From Candidatus Krumholzibacteriia bacterium (GTDB lineage Bacteria > Krumholzibacteriota > Krumholzibacteria > WVZY01 > JAKEHA01), in contig JAOTVO010000031.1 of assembly GCA_029863355.1 (NCBI GenBank), positions 1 to 14,920 of the forward strand: a DNA stretch of 14,920 nucleotides. Direction: 5' to 3'. Positions 1 to 6,139 of the stretch are shown here, one piece after another (positions within the stretch are counted from its first letter, which is position 1; the number at the start of each line of letters is the position of its first letter). The notes under the pieces were generated by a model. It ran no database searches. It saw only the letters and a program-made list of their open reading frames with translations, and was not told the DNA's origin. A program made the translations under genes and the position numbers.

Positions 1-1137
1 CGCGTGCGCGCGGCGGGCCCGGCGCGCGGCCGCGGGGTGCGCCGCGCCTGGACCACGGCGCTCGTCCTCTGCACGCTGGCGGCGGCGGCGTACGCGGGCA
101 TGGAGAAGGGGTGGCTGCCCCGCGTCGACTTTCTCGCCGTCGGCAACCATCCGCCCTCGCTGCAGGCGCCCGCACGGCTGCGCGTGGCGGCGGGCGAGCG
201 TGTGGCCTTCGCCCTGCGCGCCCACGACACCGACGGCGACGCCGTCACCTTCGCCGCGCGCGACCTCCCCTCCGGCGCGCGCCTGAACGGGAAGGGTGAG
301 TTCGCGTGGCCGGTGGGCGTGGCGCAAGCCGGCGTCTTCGAGATTGCCTTCACGGCCGACGACGGCCGGGCGACGGCGGAGGCGGTGACGGTCGTCGAGG
401 TGGCGGCCGCGGCGCTCGAATTCGCGCCCGTCGAGGACATCGCCGTGACGGCCGGCCGGTCCGCCGCGCGTCGCCTGCGGGCCGCTTCGGCCTCCGGCAC
501 GGCCGTGACCTTCGCGCTGGCCGAGGGCCCGGACGGCATGCGCGTCGAAGGCGACCGACTCGTCTATCGCGCACCCGGGGATGTCGAAGGTGATTTCGCG
601 GCGAAGGTCGTGGCCAGCGACGGCGCCTCGAGCGCCGAGCGCACGATCGCCGTCCACGTTGAGCCGCCCGCTGCCGCGCAGGGGGCGGACGGCAAGGTGG
701 AGTGGAAGCTGCCCGAGAAGGCGGACATCTACGTCGACGGTGCGATCAAGAAGCGCGGCGCCGACGCTCTTGCGCTCGACCTGCCGCCGGGGCGCCACAC
801 GCTGCGGGCCGAGCTGGCCAGCGGGGTGGTGGGCTGGAGCAAGGTCGTCGACGTGCGCGCCGGCGAGACCACGCGCATTCGCGCGCCGGCGCTCGCGTAC
901 GGCGCCCTGTCGGTCTACTTCCTCGGTGCGGTGGGCGAGCTCCAGGTGAACGGAAAGACGTTCGCACAGCAGCCGCCCTTCTCCGGCGTGAAGATCCCGG
1001 CGGGCGAGCACGTGGTCTCCTGCCATCTGAGCGGCGAGGAGGGCGGCAAGGAATTGACCGTCCGGGTCGAGGCGGGGCGGGAGACGGTGATCGAGTACGA
1101 AGTGGGCAAGGAGCCCGTGGTGACAATCGAAGGATGA
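1..1137 (+). CDS. Membrane-anchored surface protein with two Ig-like and two PEGA-like domains (5' end possibly outside window)
   Basis: The reading frame is open from base 1. The first usable start is a GTG at 4, giving 377 aa, but nothing upstream is visible, so the true start may lie left of the window. A basic stretch (residues 7-15) precedes one hydrophobic segment (about 16-35), so the rest is probably periplasmic or extracellular. Residues 50-133 look like a cadherin/Ig-type repeat (NHPP start, DTDGDAVTF, then an FTADDG strand). Residues 138-220 are a second, more divergent copy. Two PEGA-like modules follow (about 232-293 and 298-370), with the typical pattern of VDG or VNG, a PPGRHTLRAEL-type turn and an AGETT strand. 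PEGA domains are known from envelope proteins and kinase-linked surface proteins. This could therefore be the C-terminal part of a larger protein such as a transmembrane kinase. It is the first gene of a coupled trio. Domains are clear; the role is unknown. Confidence 0.8.
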   Translation, partial: RVRAAGPARGRGVRRAWTTALVLCTLAAAAYAGMEKGWLPRVDFLAVGNHPPSLQAPARLRVAAGERVAFALRAHDTDGDAVTFAARDLPSGARLNGKGEFAWPVGVAQAGVFEIAFTADDGRATAEAVTVVEVAAAALEFAPVEDIAVTAGRSAARRLRAASASGTAVTFALAEGPDGMRVEGDRLVYRAPGDVEGDFAAKVVASDGASSAERTIAVHVEPPAAAQGADGKVEWKLPEKADIYVDGAIKKRGADALALDLPPGRHTLRAELASGVVGWSKVVDVRAGETTRIRAPALAYGALSVYFLGAVGELQVNGKTFAQQPPFSGVKIPAGEHVVSCHLSGEEGGKELTVRVEAGRETVIEYEVGKEPVVTIEG

Positions 1138-1142
1138 TGACC

Positions 1143-1763
1143 ATGTCGCATTTCGGAAGCAGCATGTGGAGCCGCGGCGTCGCGGGATTGGTGACGATCG
1201 CGCTCCTCGTCGTGCAGCTCGGCGCGGGGGCGATCCCCTGCGCGGCGGGCTCGCCGGCCGACGACCTCAAGCAAATCCAGTACAAGCACTACTTCCGCGG
1301 CAAGTACACCGAGGCCATCGCCGCCCTGGAGAAGTACCTCACGCGCAAGGACCTGTCCGCCCAGGACGCGCGCAACGCGCGCGAGTTCCTCGCCGCTTCC
1401 CACGTACTCTCCGGGGCCAGCGAACGCGGGAGCGAGATCTTCCTGCAGCTCTTGATCGAGGCGCCGGACTACACGGGCCCGGATCCCACGGTGTTCCGCG
1501 AGGAGGTCGTCGTCGCGTACCGCGACGCGCGCGACGCCTATGCCGAGAGCCGCATCAAGGCGGCGCCCAAGACCGAACAGGACGAGCAGGCGGCGCCCGC
1601 GCTGGCGTCCACCGAAGGCGGCAAGCCCATCTACAAACAGTGGTGGCTGTACGCGGGCATCGCCACTGCGTTGCTGGTGGCCGGCGCGCTCGCTGCGGAG
1701 AAAGGCGACGATCCCGCGCCGCGCGACACGGGCACGGTCAGCGTGGGGGTGACGGTCCGATGA
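1143..1763 (+). CDS. Exported TPR-like protein with C-terminal membrane anchor
   Basis: This is a 206-aa protein from the ATG at 1143, chosen because AAGGA at 1130-1134 lies 8 nt upstream. ATGs at 1134 and 1137 are alternatives; the one at 1134 would overlap the previous stop as ATGA. Residues 12-36 form a signal peptide or N-terminal anchor. Residues 41-120 are helical and TPR-like, with KHYFRGKYTEAIAALEKYL as a recognisable repeat. A second hydrophobic helix (about 168-186) follows a KPIYKQWW boundary and leaves a short polar tail. That layout resembles small TPR proteins encoded beside PEGA proteins, where the TPR part sits in the periplasm near an inner-membrane anchor. It overlaps the next gene by 4 nt (ATGA at 1760-1763), so coupled translation is likely. 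No enzymatic motif is visible. A scaffolding role with its neighbours is an inference. Confidence 0.8.
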   Translation: MSHFGSSMWSRGVAGLVTIALLVVQLGAGAIPCAAGSPADDLKQIQYKHYFRGKYTEAIAALEKYLTRKDLSAQDARNAREFLAASHVLSGASERGSEIFLQLLIEAPDYTGPDPTVFREEVVVAYRDARDAYAESRIKAAPKTEQDEQAAPALASTEGGKPIYKQWWLYAGIATALLVAGALAAEKGDDPAPRDTGTVSVGVTVR

Positions 1764-3391
1764 AAAGCAACGCCCGCAAACCCGTTCTGGCGGCGGCCGT
1801 GTCGGTGGCGCTGGCCGCTCTGGTGGCACTCGGCGGCTGCGATTCCGCCAGCGGACCCGACGGCGGAATCGAGCCGGGCGTGTCGCTGTCCTTCTCGCGC
1901 GCTGCCGGCCCGGCCGGCATCAACGCCGCCGACTCGGTGGTGGTGCGGGTGTTCCATGCCAGCGGGACGCCGGAGGCCGTGAAGGGCGTGGCGATATCCG
2001 GCGTCGTGGCGGACGTGAGCATCAACGTCAGTTGCACCGCGGAGAACGGAAAGCGCGTCAGCGTGGAGCTCTTCGAGGGCGGTCTTATGACGCACCACGG
2101 CGTGAACACCGACGTCGACGTGGCCGCCAATCGCACCACCGTCGCCAACGTCGACGTGTACGACTTCGTCGTCTCCGCGCTCACCGTCACGCCGGCGATC
2201 ATCCTGGAGGGCGAGACCTTCGAGCTCTATTGGGACGGGGCGCCGGCGGCCACGTTCTATCGGGTGCAGGCCAGCGCGACGGCCGACTTCGGCACCATCG
2301 AGTGGGACACCTCGCTTCCGGACACGACCTTGAAGACGTCCGTCGCTCCCGGCGCACACTACTTCCGCGTCGCCCCGCGCACGGCGTACGCGCTGGGCAC
2401 CTACGCGCCCGCGCAGCCCGGCTACGTGGTGAGCAGCGGCGGCCAGACCGTGGTCGACGAGTTCGATCCCCCGGCCGCGCCGCCCGGCGACCTGGTCGCG
2501 ATCACCGGCGAGAACCTCGACTTCCCCGGCATCCAGGCGTACCTGGGAGCCTTGCAATGCCGGATCGTCTCCTCCGTTTGGGATCGCATTGTCGTCGAAC
2601 TGCCGCGCGCGGCGCGCTCGGGCTACTTCACCGTCACCAGCCCGCTGGACGGCGGGGATAGCGCGCCCACGCCCTTTTTTGCCCAGCGCCTCGCCTACGT
2701 GACGGCGACGGGACTGTACGCCGCGCATTACCTGGAGTACATCGCCTTCCACGCCGACGAGATCGAGTACAGTGGCGTCGCCGTGCTCGGCGAAGACGAG
2801 CTCGACACGCGCGATATGAGCGTGTTCGACGTGATCATGGTCGCCGGCGACATGGGCACGACCCGCTCGAACTGGGGTGGCGGACAACCGGCCCGCGCGC
2901 AGGTCATCGCGGGCAGCGGGGCCGACGTGCTCGCCATCGGCCTGGGCGGGGCGGTATACCTGGACCTGATCGCTTCCACGCTGATTCCGGGGCTGTCCTT
3001 CTCGTCGGCCACGACGCAGTTCTACCACGTGCCCGACGGATCGGAGCCGATATGGAACGACCCGCACTGGGTACTCGACCCGGGCGACTCGCCGGTTCAG
3101 TTCTGCGCCGGTTCCGTGACGTCGATCACGCTCGACATGGACGGAGCCGCGAAACCCGTGGGCGTGAACCTCTACGCCGCCGCCAGCATACTCGCCGACC
3201 GGTGGACCCTGGCCGACCTGACCCTCGTGGTGAATTCGGCGCCGGTGCGCCAATTCCTCTGGGGCTTTGCGGGCGATCCGTACGCGCTCACCCTGTCCGG
3301 GGCGGACTGCTTCTCCAACGTCGTCTACCTTCTCTATAACCGCTCCGCCCCGGCGCCGGCGGCGGGGGCGTCACCGCGCCCGTCACGATGA
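1760..3391 (+). CDS. Lipoprotein with FnIII-like and IPT/TIG domains and a Rossmann/GATase-like C-terminal region
   Basis: This is a 543-aa protein whose ATG overlaps the upstream stop as ATGA. It has a type II signal peptide with lipobox L24-G25-G26-C27. The residue after the lipidated Cys is Asp, which in enterobacteria retains lipoproteins in the inner membrane; whether that rule holds here is unknown. Residues 30-136 look like a beta-rich domain. Residues 137-230 resemble a fibronectin III fold (YWDGAPAATFYRVQAS, later HYFRVAP). Residues 233-302 resemble an IPT/TIG domain (DLVAITGENLDF, then a YFTVTSP strand). The C-terminal 240 residues alternate hydrophobic strands and acidic loops (FDVIMVAGDMG; VLAIGLGGAVYLD at about 391-402), like a class I glutamine-amidotransferase-type Rossmann fold. 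The usual nucleophile Cys at the elbow is absent (IGLGG). Function is unrecognised; a structural or ligand-binding role in the envelope is an inference. Confidence 0.85.
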   Translation: MKSNARKPVLAAAVSVALAALVALGGCDSASGPDGGIEPGVSLSFSRAAGPAGINAADSVVVRVFHASGTPEAVKGVAISGVVADVSINVSCTAENGKRVSVELFEGGLMTHHGVNTDVDVAANRTTVANVDVYDFVVSALTVTPAIILEGETFELYWDGAPAATFYRVQASATADFGTIEWDTSLPDTTLKTSVAPGAHYFRVAPRTAYALGTYAPAQPGYVVSSGGQTVVDEFDPPAAPPGDLVAITGENLDFPGIQAYLGALQCRIVSSVWDRIVVELPRAARSGYFTVTSPLDGGDSAPTPFFAQRLAYVTATGLYAAHYLEYIAFHADEIEYSGVAVLGEDELDTRDMSVFDVIMVAGDMGTTRSNWGGGQPARAQVIAGSGADVLAIGLGGAVYLDLIASTLIPGLSFSSATTQFYHVPDGSEPIWNDPHWVLDPGDSPVQFCAGSVTSITLDMDGAAKPVGVNLYAAASILADRWTLADLTLVVNSAPVRQFLWGFAGDPYALTLSGADCFSNVVYLLYNRSAPAPAAGASPRPSR

Positions 3392-3398
3392 CGCCCCC
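3364..3398 (+). terminator. Hairpin at the end of the envelope operon
   Basis: A perfect 10-bp stem (GGGGGCGTCA at 3364-3373 with TGACGCCCCC at 3389-3398) encloses a 15-nt loop. The right arm contains the stop codon of the lipoprotein gene. Only TT follows, and these two bases begin the next -35 box, so it is a weak intrinsic terminator or a 3'-end stabilising structure. The call rests on base pairing alone. Confidence 0.45.
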
Positions 3399-3428
3399 TT
3401 GACAGGGTCGGCCGGGCCGCTGCATAAT
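3399..3428 (+). promoter_or_regulatory. Sigma70-type promoter for the discoidin-like lipoprotein gene
   Basis: A full-consensus -35 TTGACA (3399-3404) is followed after 18 nt by CATAAT (3423-3428), five of six matches to TATAAT. Transcription would start near 3435, about 25 nt before the ATG at 3461. AGGG at 3450-3453 gives a Shine-Dalgarno site 7 nt from that ATG. The promoter abuts the hairpin that ends the upstream operon, which suggests that the next gene is an independent transcription unit. Confidence 0.75.
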
Positions 3429-3460
3429 CGCCCCTTCTCCAACCGTCATAGGGTGATCGA

Positions 3461-4291
3461 ATGACCAGGACCAGCGGGTTGAGGCCGCTCGTCCTCGCAT
3501 CGGCGCTCGCGCTCGTCGCGTGCGGCAAGGGCGGGGGCGAGGCGGAAGGCGAGACGAAGACTGCAGACCAGCCGGCAGCCGCGAAGGTGGCGCCGGGTGG
3601 CGTGCCCATGGCCGCGGCGTTCGCGCGCGCGGGACTGACCGTCGTTCACTACGGGCCCTTTCCTGCCCAGGTCCAGTACCGGCGTGCCGGCGCGATCTCC
3701 TACCGCGCACGCGACGGTCGGCGGGGAGGCGTGCTGATCGCGCAGGGCGTGGCTACCGGGGTGCCCGATCAGGTCGCGTGGCACTGGTACTTCGCCGACG
3801 CCGTCCCCGATTCCGCCGCGCGGGCCGAGATCGACGGCGACGGGCTGTGGGACCTGCGCGTGTACATGCACGACGCCAGCGTGCGCGAATTCGTGCAGGG
3901 CCGCGATTTCACGCTCCTCATCGCGGAGCGCGACGACCGCGTGGCGCTCAACGGCGCCTCCTCGGATCCCGCGCTCGTCTGGTATTGCTTCGACGGAGAC
4001 ACGGCCACGGCGTGGGAGGGGGCGTCCGGGAAGGGCTCGTGGATCGAGATCCCGGCGCCGCTGGGCATCGAGGCGGGGCTTTTGCGCGTTCGCCTGACGG
4101 AGGCCGGGCAACCCGAGCGCCTCGCCGTCGAGGCAGACGGTAAAACGGTGGCGGAAGTGGACCTGGAAGCGACGTCGGGCGAGCAACTCATCGAGGTGCC
4201 CGAGCTGCGCGGCGCGCACTCGGTGCGGCTACGCGTGGCGTCGATGCGGGGGCGCGGTCCGGCGCGCTTCGCCGAACTGGGGATCAGGTAG
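3461..4291 (+). CDS. Lipoprotein with C-terminal discoidin-like (F5/8 type C / NADase-type glycan-binding) domain
   Basis: This is a 276-aa protein with signal peptide and lipobox L18-V19-A20-C21 followed by Gly, then a low-complexity Gly/Glu/Lys/Ala linker to about residue 45. Residues 50-160 form a domain I do not recognise, with paired aromatics (VAWHWYFAD; DGLWDLRVYMHD). Residues 170-276 match the discoidin-like pattern: FDGDTATAW at 177-185, then GSWIEI, then alternating beta strands ending in FAELGI. Such domains usually bind carbohydrate or phospholipid head groups; the ligand here cannot be told. It has its own promoter and a good Shine-Dalgarno site. Its last 8 nt overlap the convergent HD-GYP gene. 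It is probably a surface or periplasmic binding protein; an enzymatic role for the middle domain is not excluded. Confidence 0.8.
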   Translation: MTRTSGLRPLVLASALALVACGKGGGEAEGETKTADQPAAAKVAPGGVPMAAAFARAGLTVVHYGPFPAQVQYRRAGAISYRARDGRRGGVLIAQGVATGVPDQVAWHWYFADAVPDSAARAEIDGDGLWDLRVYMHDASVREFVQGRDFTLLIAERDDRVALNGASSDPALVWYCFDGDTATAWEGASGKGSWIEIPAPLGIEAGLLRVRLTEAGQPERLAVEADGKTVAEVDLEATSGEQLIEVPELRGAHSVRLRVASMRGRGPARFAELGIR

Positions 4292-5834
4292 TCGTCGCCT
4301 CGACCACACGCGTGTGCTCGCTCTCCTGGGGCGAGATCTCCTTGAGCACAGCGAGAAACGCCTCGGCGACGCGGGGGTCGAGTTTGGTCCCGCTCGATTG
4401 CTGGACCTCCGCGATCGCTTCCTGCTGCGTTCGCCGCGGACGGTAGGGCCGATCGGACGTCATCGCGTCGTACATGTCGGCCACGGCGACGATGCGGGAG
4501 ATCAGCGGGATCTCCTCCCCCTTGAGGCCGTCGGGATACCCCGTACCATCGTAGCACTCGTGGTGGTGTCGGATCAGCGGCACGATCGGGTGCATCTCCC
4601 CGAGCATCTCGATCATCGACGCGCCCAGCTGCACGTGGTTGCGCACGCGCTCCATCTCCTCTTCGGTGAGCTTCCCCGGCCGGTTCAAAAGCTCGTCGGG
4701 GACGCCGATCTTCCCGATGTCGTGCAGCATAGAGGCGAGGTAGAGCTGGTGCTTGTCCTTGGTGCTGAGGCGGAGCTTCTCGGCCACCAAGAGGGCGTAG
4801 CGGCTCACGCGGGTCGAGTGGCCGCTCGTGTAGGGATCCTTGGCCTGAATCGTGCGCACCAGCGTCTCCACCGTATTGTAGAAGAGGCTGCGCAGGTCGT
4901 CGTAGAGCCGCGCGTTGTCCACGGCGATGCCCGCCTTGAGCGCCAGCGCCGAGAACAGGGCCAGGTCCTCGCGCGTGAACAGGTTGGCCTTGTGTGAATC
5001 CACGTAGACGATGCCGAGCACCTTGCTCCGGTTGATCAGCGGCGCGCACATCGCGCTGCGCACGGCCGAATCGGCCACGCTGCGAGAGTGGATGAAGCGC
5101 TCGTCGATCAGTGCGTCGCTGGAGATGATCGACGCGCGCTGCCGAACGGCGGTCTGCAGGATCGTCTGGCTCACCACGATCTCGGCGTCGTCGCCCGCGT
5201 CCTCCAGTGGACGGCGGACGTACGGCACCAGGTTGCCCGTGTCGCGCTGGATGAGGAAGATGTAGCCCCTCCAGGCGGGCACGCTGTCCATGATCAGGTC
5301 GAGGAGGTTCTCCAGCAACTGCTTGAGATCCTCCATGTCCCGGAAGGTGCGGTCGGCCTTGTGCAGGATCTCAAGCGCCCGGTATGAACGCGAGTCCTTG
5401 TCCTGGGCGAAGCCCTCGAGGAACTCGGTGGTCCCGATCGATTCCGTCGAGTTGGTGAGCGTGAGCGCGTTGTCGCCGCGCGCGCGGAAATCGATGGAGA
5501 CGCTGACGTCGAGGGGGGCGTGGGTCTGGTAGATCGAGACCGGAGACGCTTCCATGATGATGCCGACGTTGGCGATGATGATCTCGTCTCCCGGACTCAG
5601 TCGCTCCTTGGACACGCGCCGGCCGTTGAGATAAGTGCCGTTGGTGCTGCCGAGGTCCTCGACGCAGTAGCTCCCGCCCTCGGAGATGATGCGGCAGTGG
5701 AAGCGCGAGATCGCCGTGTGGTCGAGAGACACCCGGTTCTCGGGGTCGCGCCCGATGGTGAGGGGGAGGTTGCTCTCGTTCAGAGCGATGGTCCGCCCCT
5801 TGGACGAGCCCGAAATGATCCGCATGTGCAGCAT
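4284..5834 (-). CDS. FHA-GAF-HD-GYP signalling protein, predicted cyclic-di-GMP phosphodiesterase
   Basis: This is a 516-aa protein starting at the ATG at 5834, chosen because AGGGA lies 5-6 nt upstream and the FHA fold starts at once. An in-frame start at 6053 would add 73 residues without domain character. Residues 5-96 are an FHA domain with the phosphothreonine-binding residues in place (G28-R29, S43, H46, N65-G66). Residues 123-138 are a Ser/Thr-rich linker. Residues 165-318 are a GAF domain (CAPLINRSKVLGIVYVDS). Residues 330-505 are an HD-GYP domain with H371-D372, K375, HHHE at 423-426 and DGTGYP at 429-434, so the metal-binding and GYP residues are intact. HD-GYP enzymes hydrolyse cyclic-di-GMP, mostly to GMP. 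There is no membrane segment, so it is cytoplasmic. The FHA domain suggests recruitment by a Ser/Thr-kinase substrate, and the GAF domain a small-molecule input; both inputs are inferred. Confidence 0.93.
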   Translation of the reverse strand: MLHMRIISGSSKGRTIALNESNLPLTIGRDPENRVSLDHTAISRFHCRIISEGGSYCVEDLGSTNGTYLNGRRVSKERLSPGDEIIIANVGIIMEASPVSIYQTHAPLDVSVSIDFRARGDNALTLTNSTESIGTTEFLEGFAQDKDSRSYRALEILHKADRTFRDMEDLKQLLENLLDLIMDSVPAWRGYIFLIQRDTGNLVPYVRRPLEDAGDDAEIVVSQTILQTAVRQRASIISSDALIDERFIHSRSVADSAVRSAMCAPLINRSKVLGIVYVDSHKANLFTREDLALFSALALKAGIAVDNARLYDDLRSLFYNTVETLVRTIQAKDPYTSGHSTRVSRYALLVAEKLRLSTKDKHQLYLASMLHDIGKIGVPDELLNRPGKLTEEEMERVRNHVQLGASMIEMLGEMHPIVPLIRHHHECYDGTGYPDGLKGEEIPLISRIVAVADMYDAMTSDRPYRPRRTQQEAIAEVQQSSGTKLDPRVAEAFLAVLKEISPQESEHTRVVEATTT

Positions 5835-6012
5835 AGAGATCCCTACCTGGTACGTGAGAGTCCTCTGAACGTGCCGAACATCGACTCGGAAGCAAGAAGC
5901 GGGGCAATCCGGGCCCCGGCCGGCCCCGGCTTCGGGCCGCCCGGACAACCGGCTGCCCGGAAACGAGTTCCGACTCGCTCCGCAACTTTCGTGCGCCGGA
6001 TCGGTTTGGGGA

Positions 6013-6041
6013 TTGACAGCACAAGATATGGGGATGAAAAT
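6013..6041 (+). promoter_or_regulatory. Promoter of nrdJ
   Basis: Consensus -35 TTGACA (6013-6018), a 17-nt spacer and GAAAAT (6036-6041, four of six matches to TATAAT). Transcription would start near 6048, giving a leader of about 91 nt before the ATG at 6140. The spacing is optimal and the local AT content is well above the surroundings. Confidence 0.65.
6019..6034 (+). promoter_or_regulatory. NrdR-box-like site 1
   Basis: GCACAAGATATGGGGA matches the 16-bp NrdR consensus ACACWATATATWGTGT at 11 positions, with the left half (CACAA, ATAT) best kept. It begins directly after the -35 box and fills most of the promoter spacer, so a bound repressor would block RNA polymerase. The call is by eye and is strengthened by the partner site exactly 31 bp downstream. 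Confidence 0.55.
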
Positions 6042-6049
6042 ATCATTGC

Positions 6050-6065
6050 GCACGAGATGTTGTGT
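6050..6065 (+). promoter_or_regulatory. NrdR-box-like site 2
   Basis: GCACGAGATGTTGTGT matches the NrdR consensus ACACWATATATWGTGT at 12 of 16 positions, with the right half (TTGTGT) perfect. It covers the predicted transcription start and the first transcribed bases. NrdR is the ATP/dATP-sensing repressor of ribonucleotide reductase genes and normally binds paired boxes separated by whole helical turns. Confidence 0.6.
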
Positions 6066-6070
6066 GCGAA

Positions 6071-6093
6071 TCGCCCCGCTCTTCGCGGGGCGA
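6071..6093 (+). repeat. Leader hairpin in the nrdJ 5' UTR
   Basis: A perfect 9-bp stem (TCGCCCCGC at 6071-6079 with GCGGGGCGA at 6085-6093) encloses the loop TCTTC. No T-run follows, so it does not look like an attenuator. It may stabilise the leader RNA. It ends 34 nt before the Shine-Dalgarno site and leaves that site free. Confidence 0.45.
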
Positions 6094-6139
6094 GCGAGCC
6101 TTGCAGAATGAGAATCCTCCGGCGTGAAAGGAGCACCCG

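Larger units (their letters stand above)
5835..6139. other. Divergent intergenic region between the HD-GYP gene and nrdJ
   Basis: These 305 bases hold no gene I can support. The right part carries the nrdJ promoter, two NrdR-like boxes and a leader hairpin (listed separately). The left part (about 5880-5950) is very GC-rich with overlapping CCGG/GGCC runs. I found no convincing promoter for the HD-GYP gene on the minus strand. Confidence 0.7.

Noticed and set aside
1631..3253. A 540-codon minus-strand open frame opposite the TIG lipoprotein gene
   Set aside because: The translation is Arg/Gly/His-rich and motif-free, while the plus-strand product has a lipobox and recognisable folds.
5835..6053. 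N-terminal extension of the HD-GYP protein to an ATG at 6053
   Set aside because: The 73 extra residues have no domain character and would run back over the nrdJ promoter; the ATG at 5834 has a good Shine-Dalgarno site and starts just before the FHA fold.
6042..6139. Cobalamin riboswitch in the nrdJ leader
   Set aside because: The leader is only about 91 nt, shorter than cobalamin riboswitches, and I see no B12-box-like segment; the hairpin at 6071-6093 stands alone.
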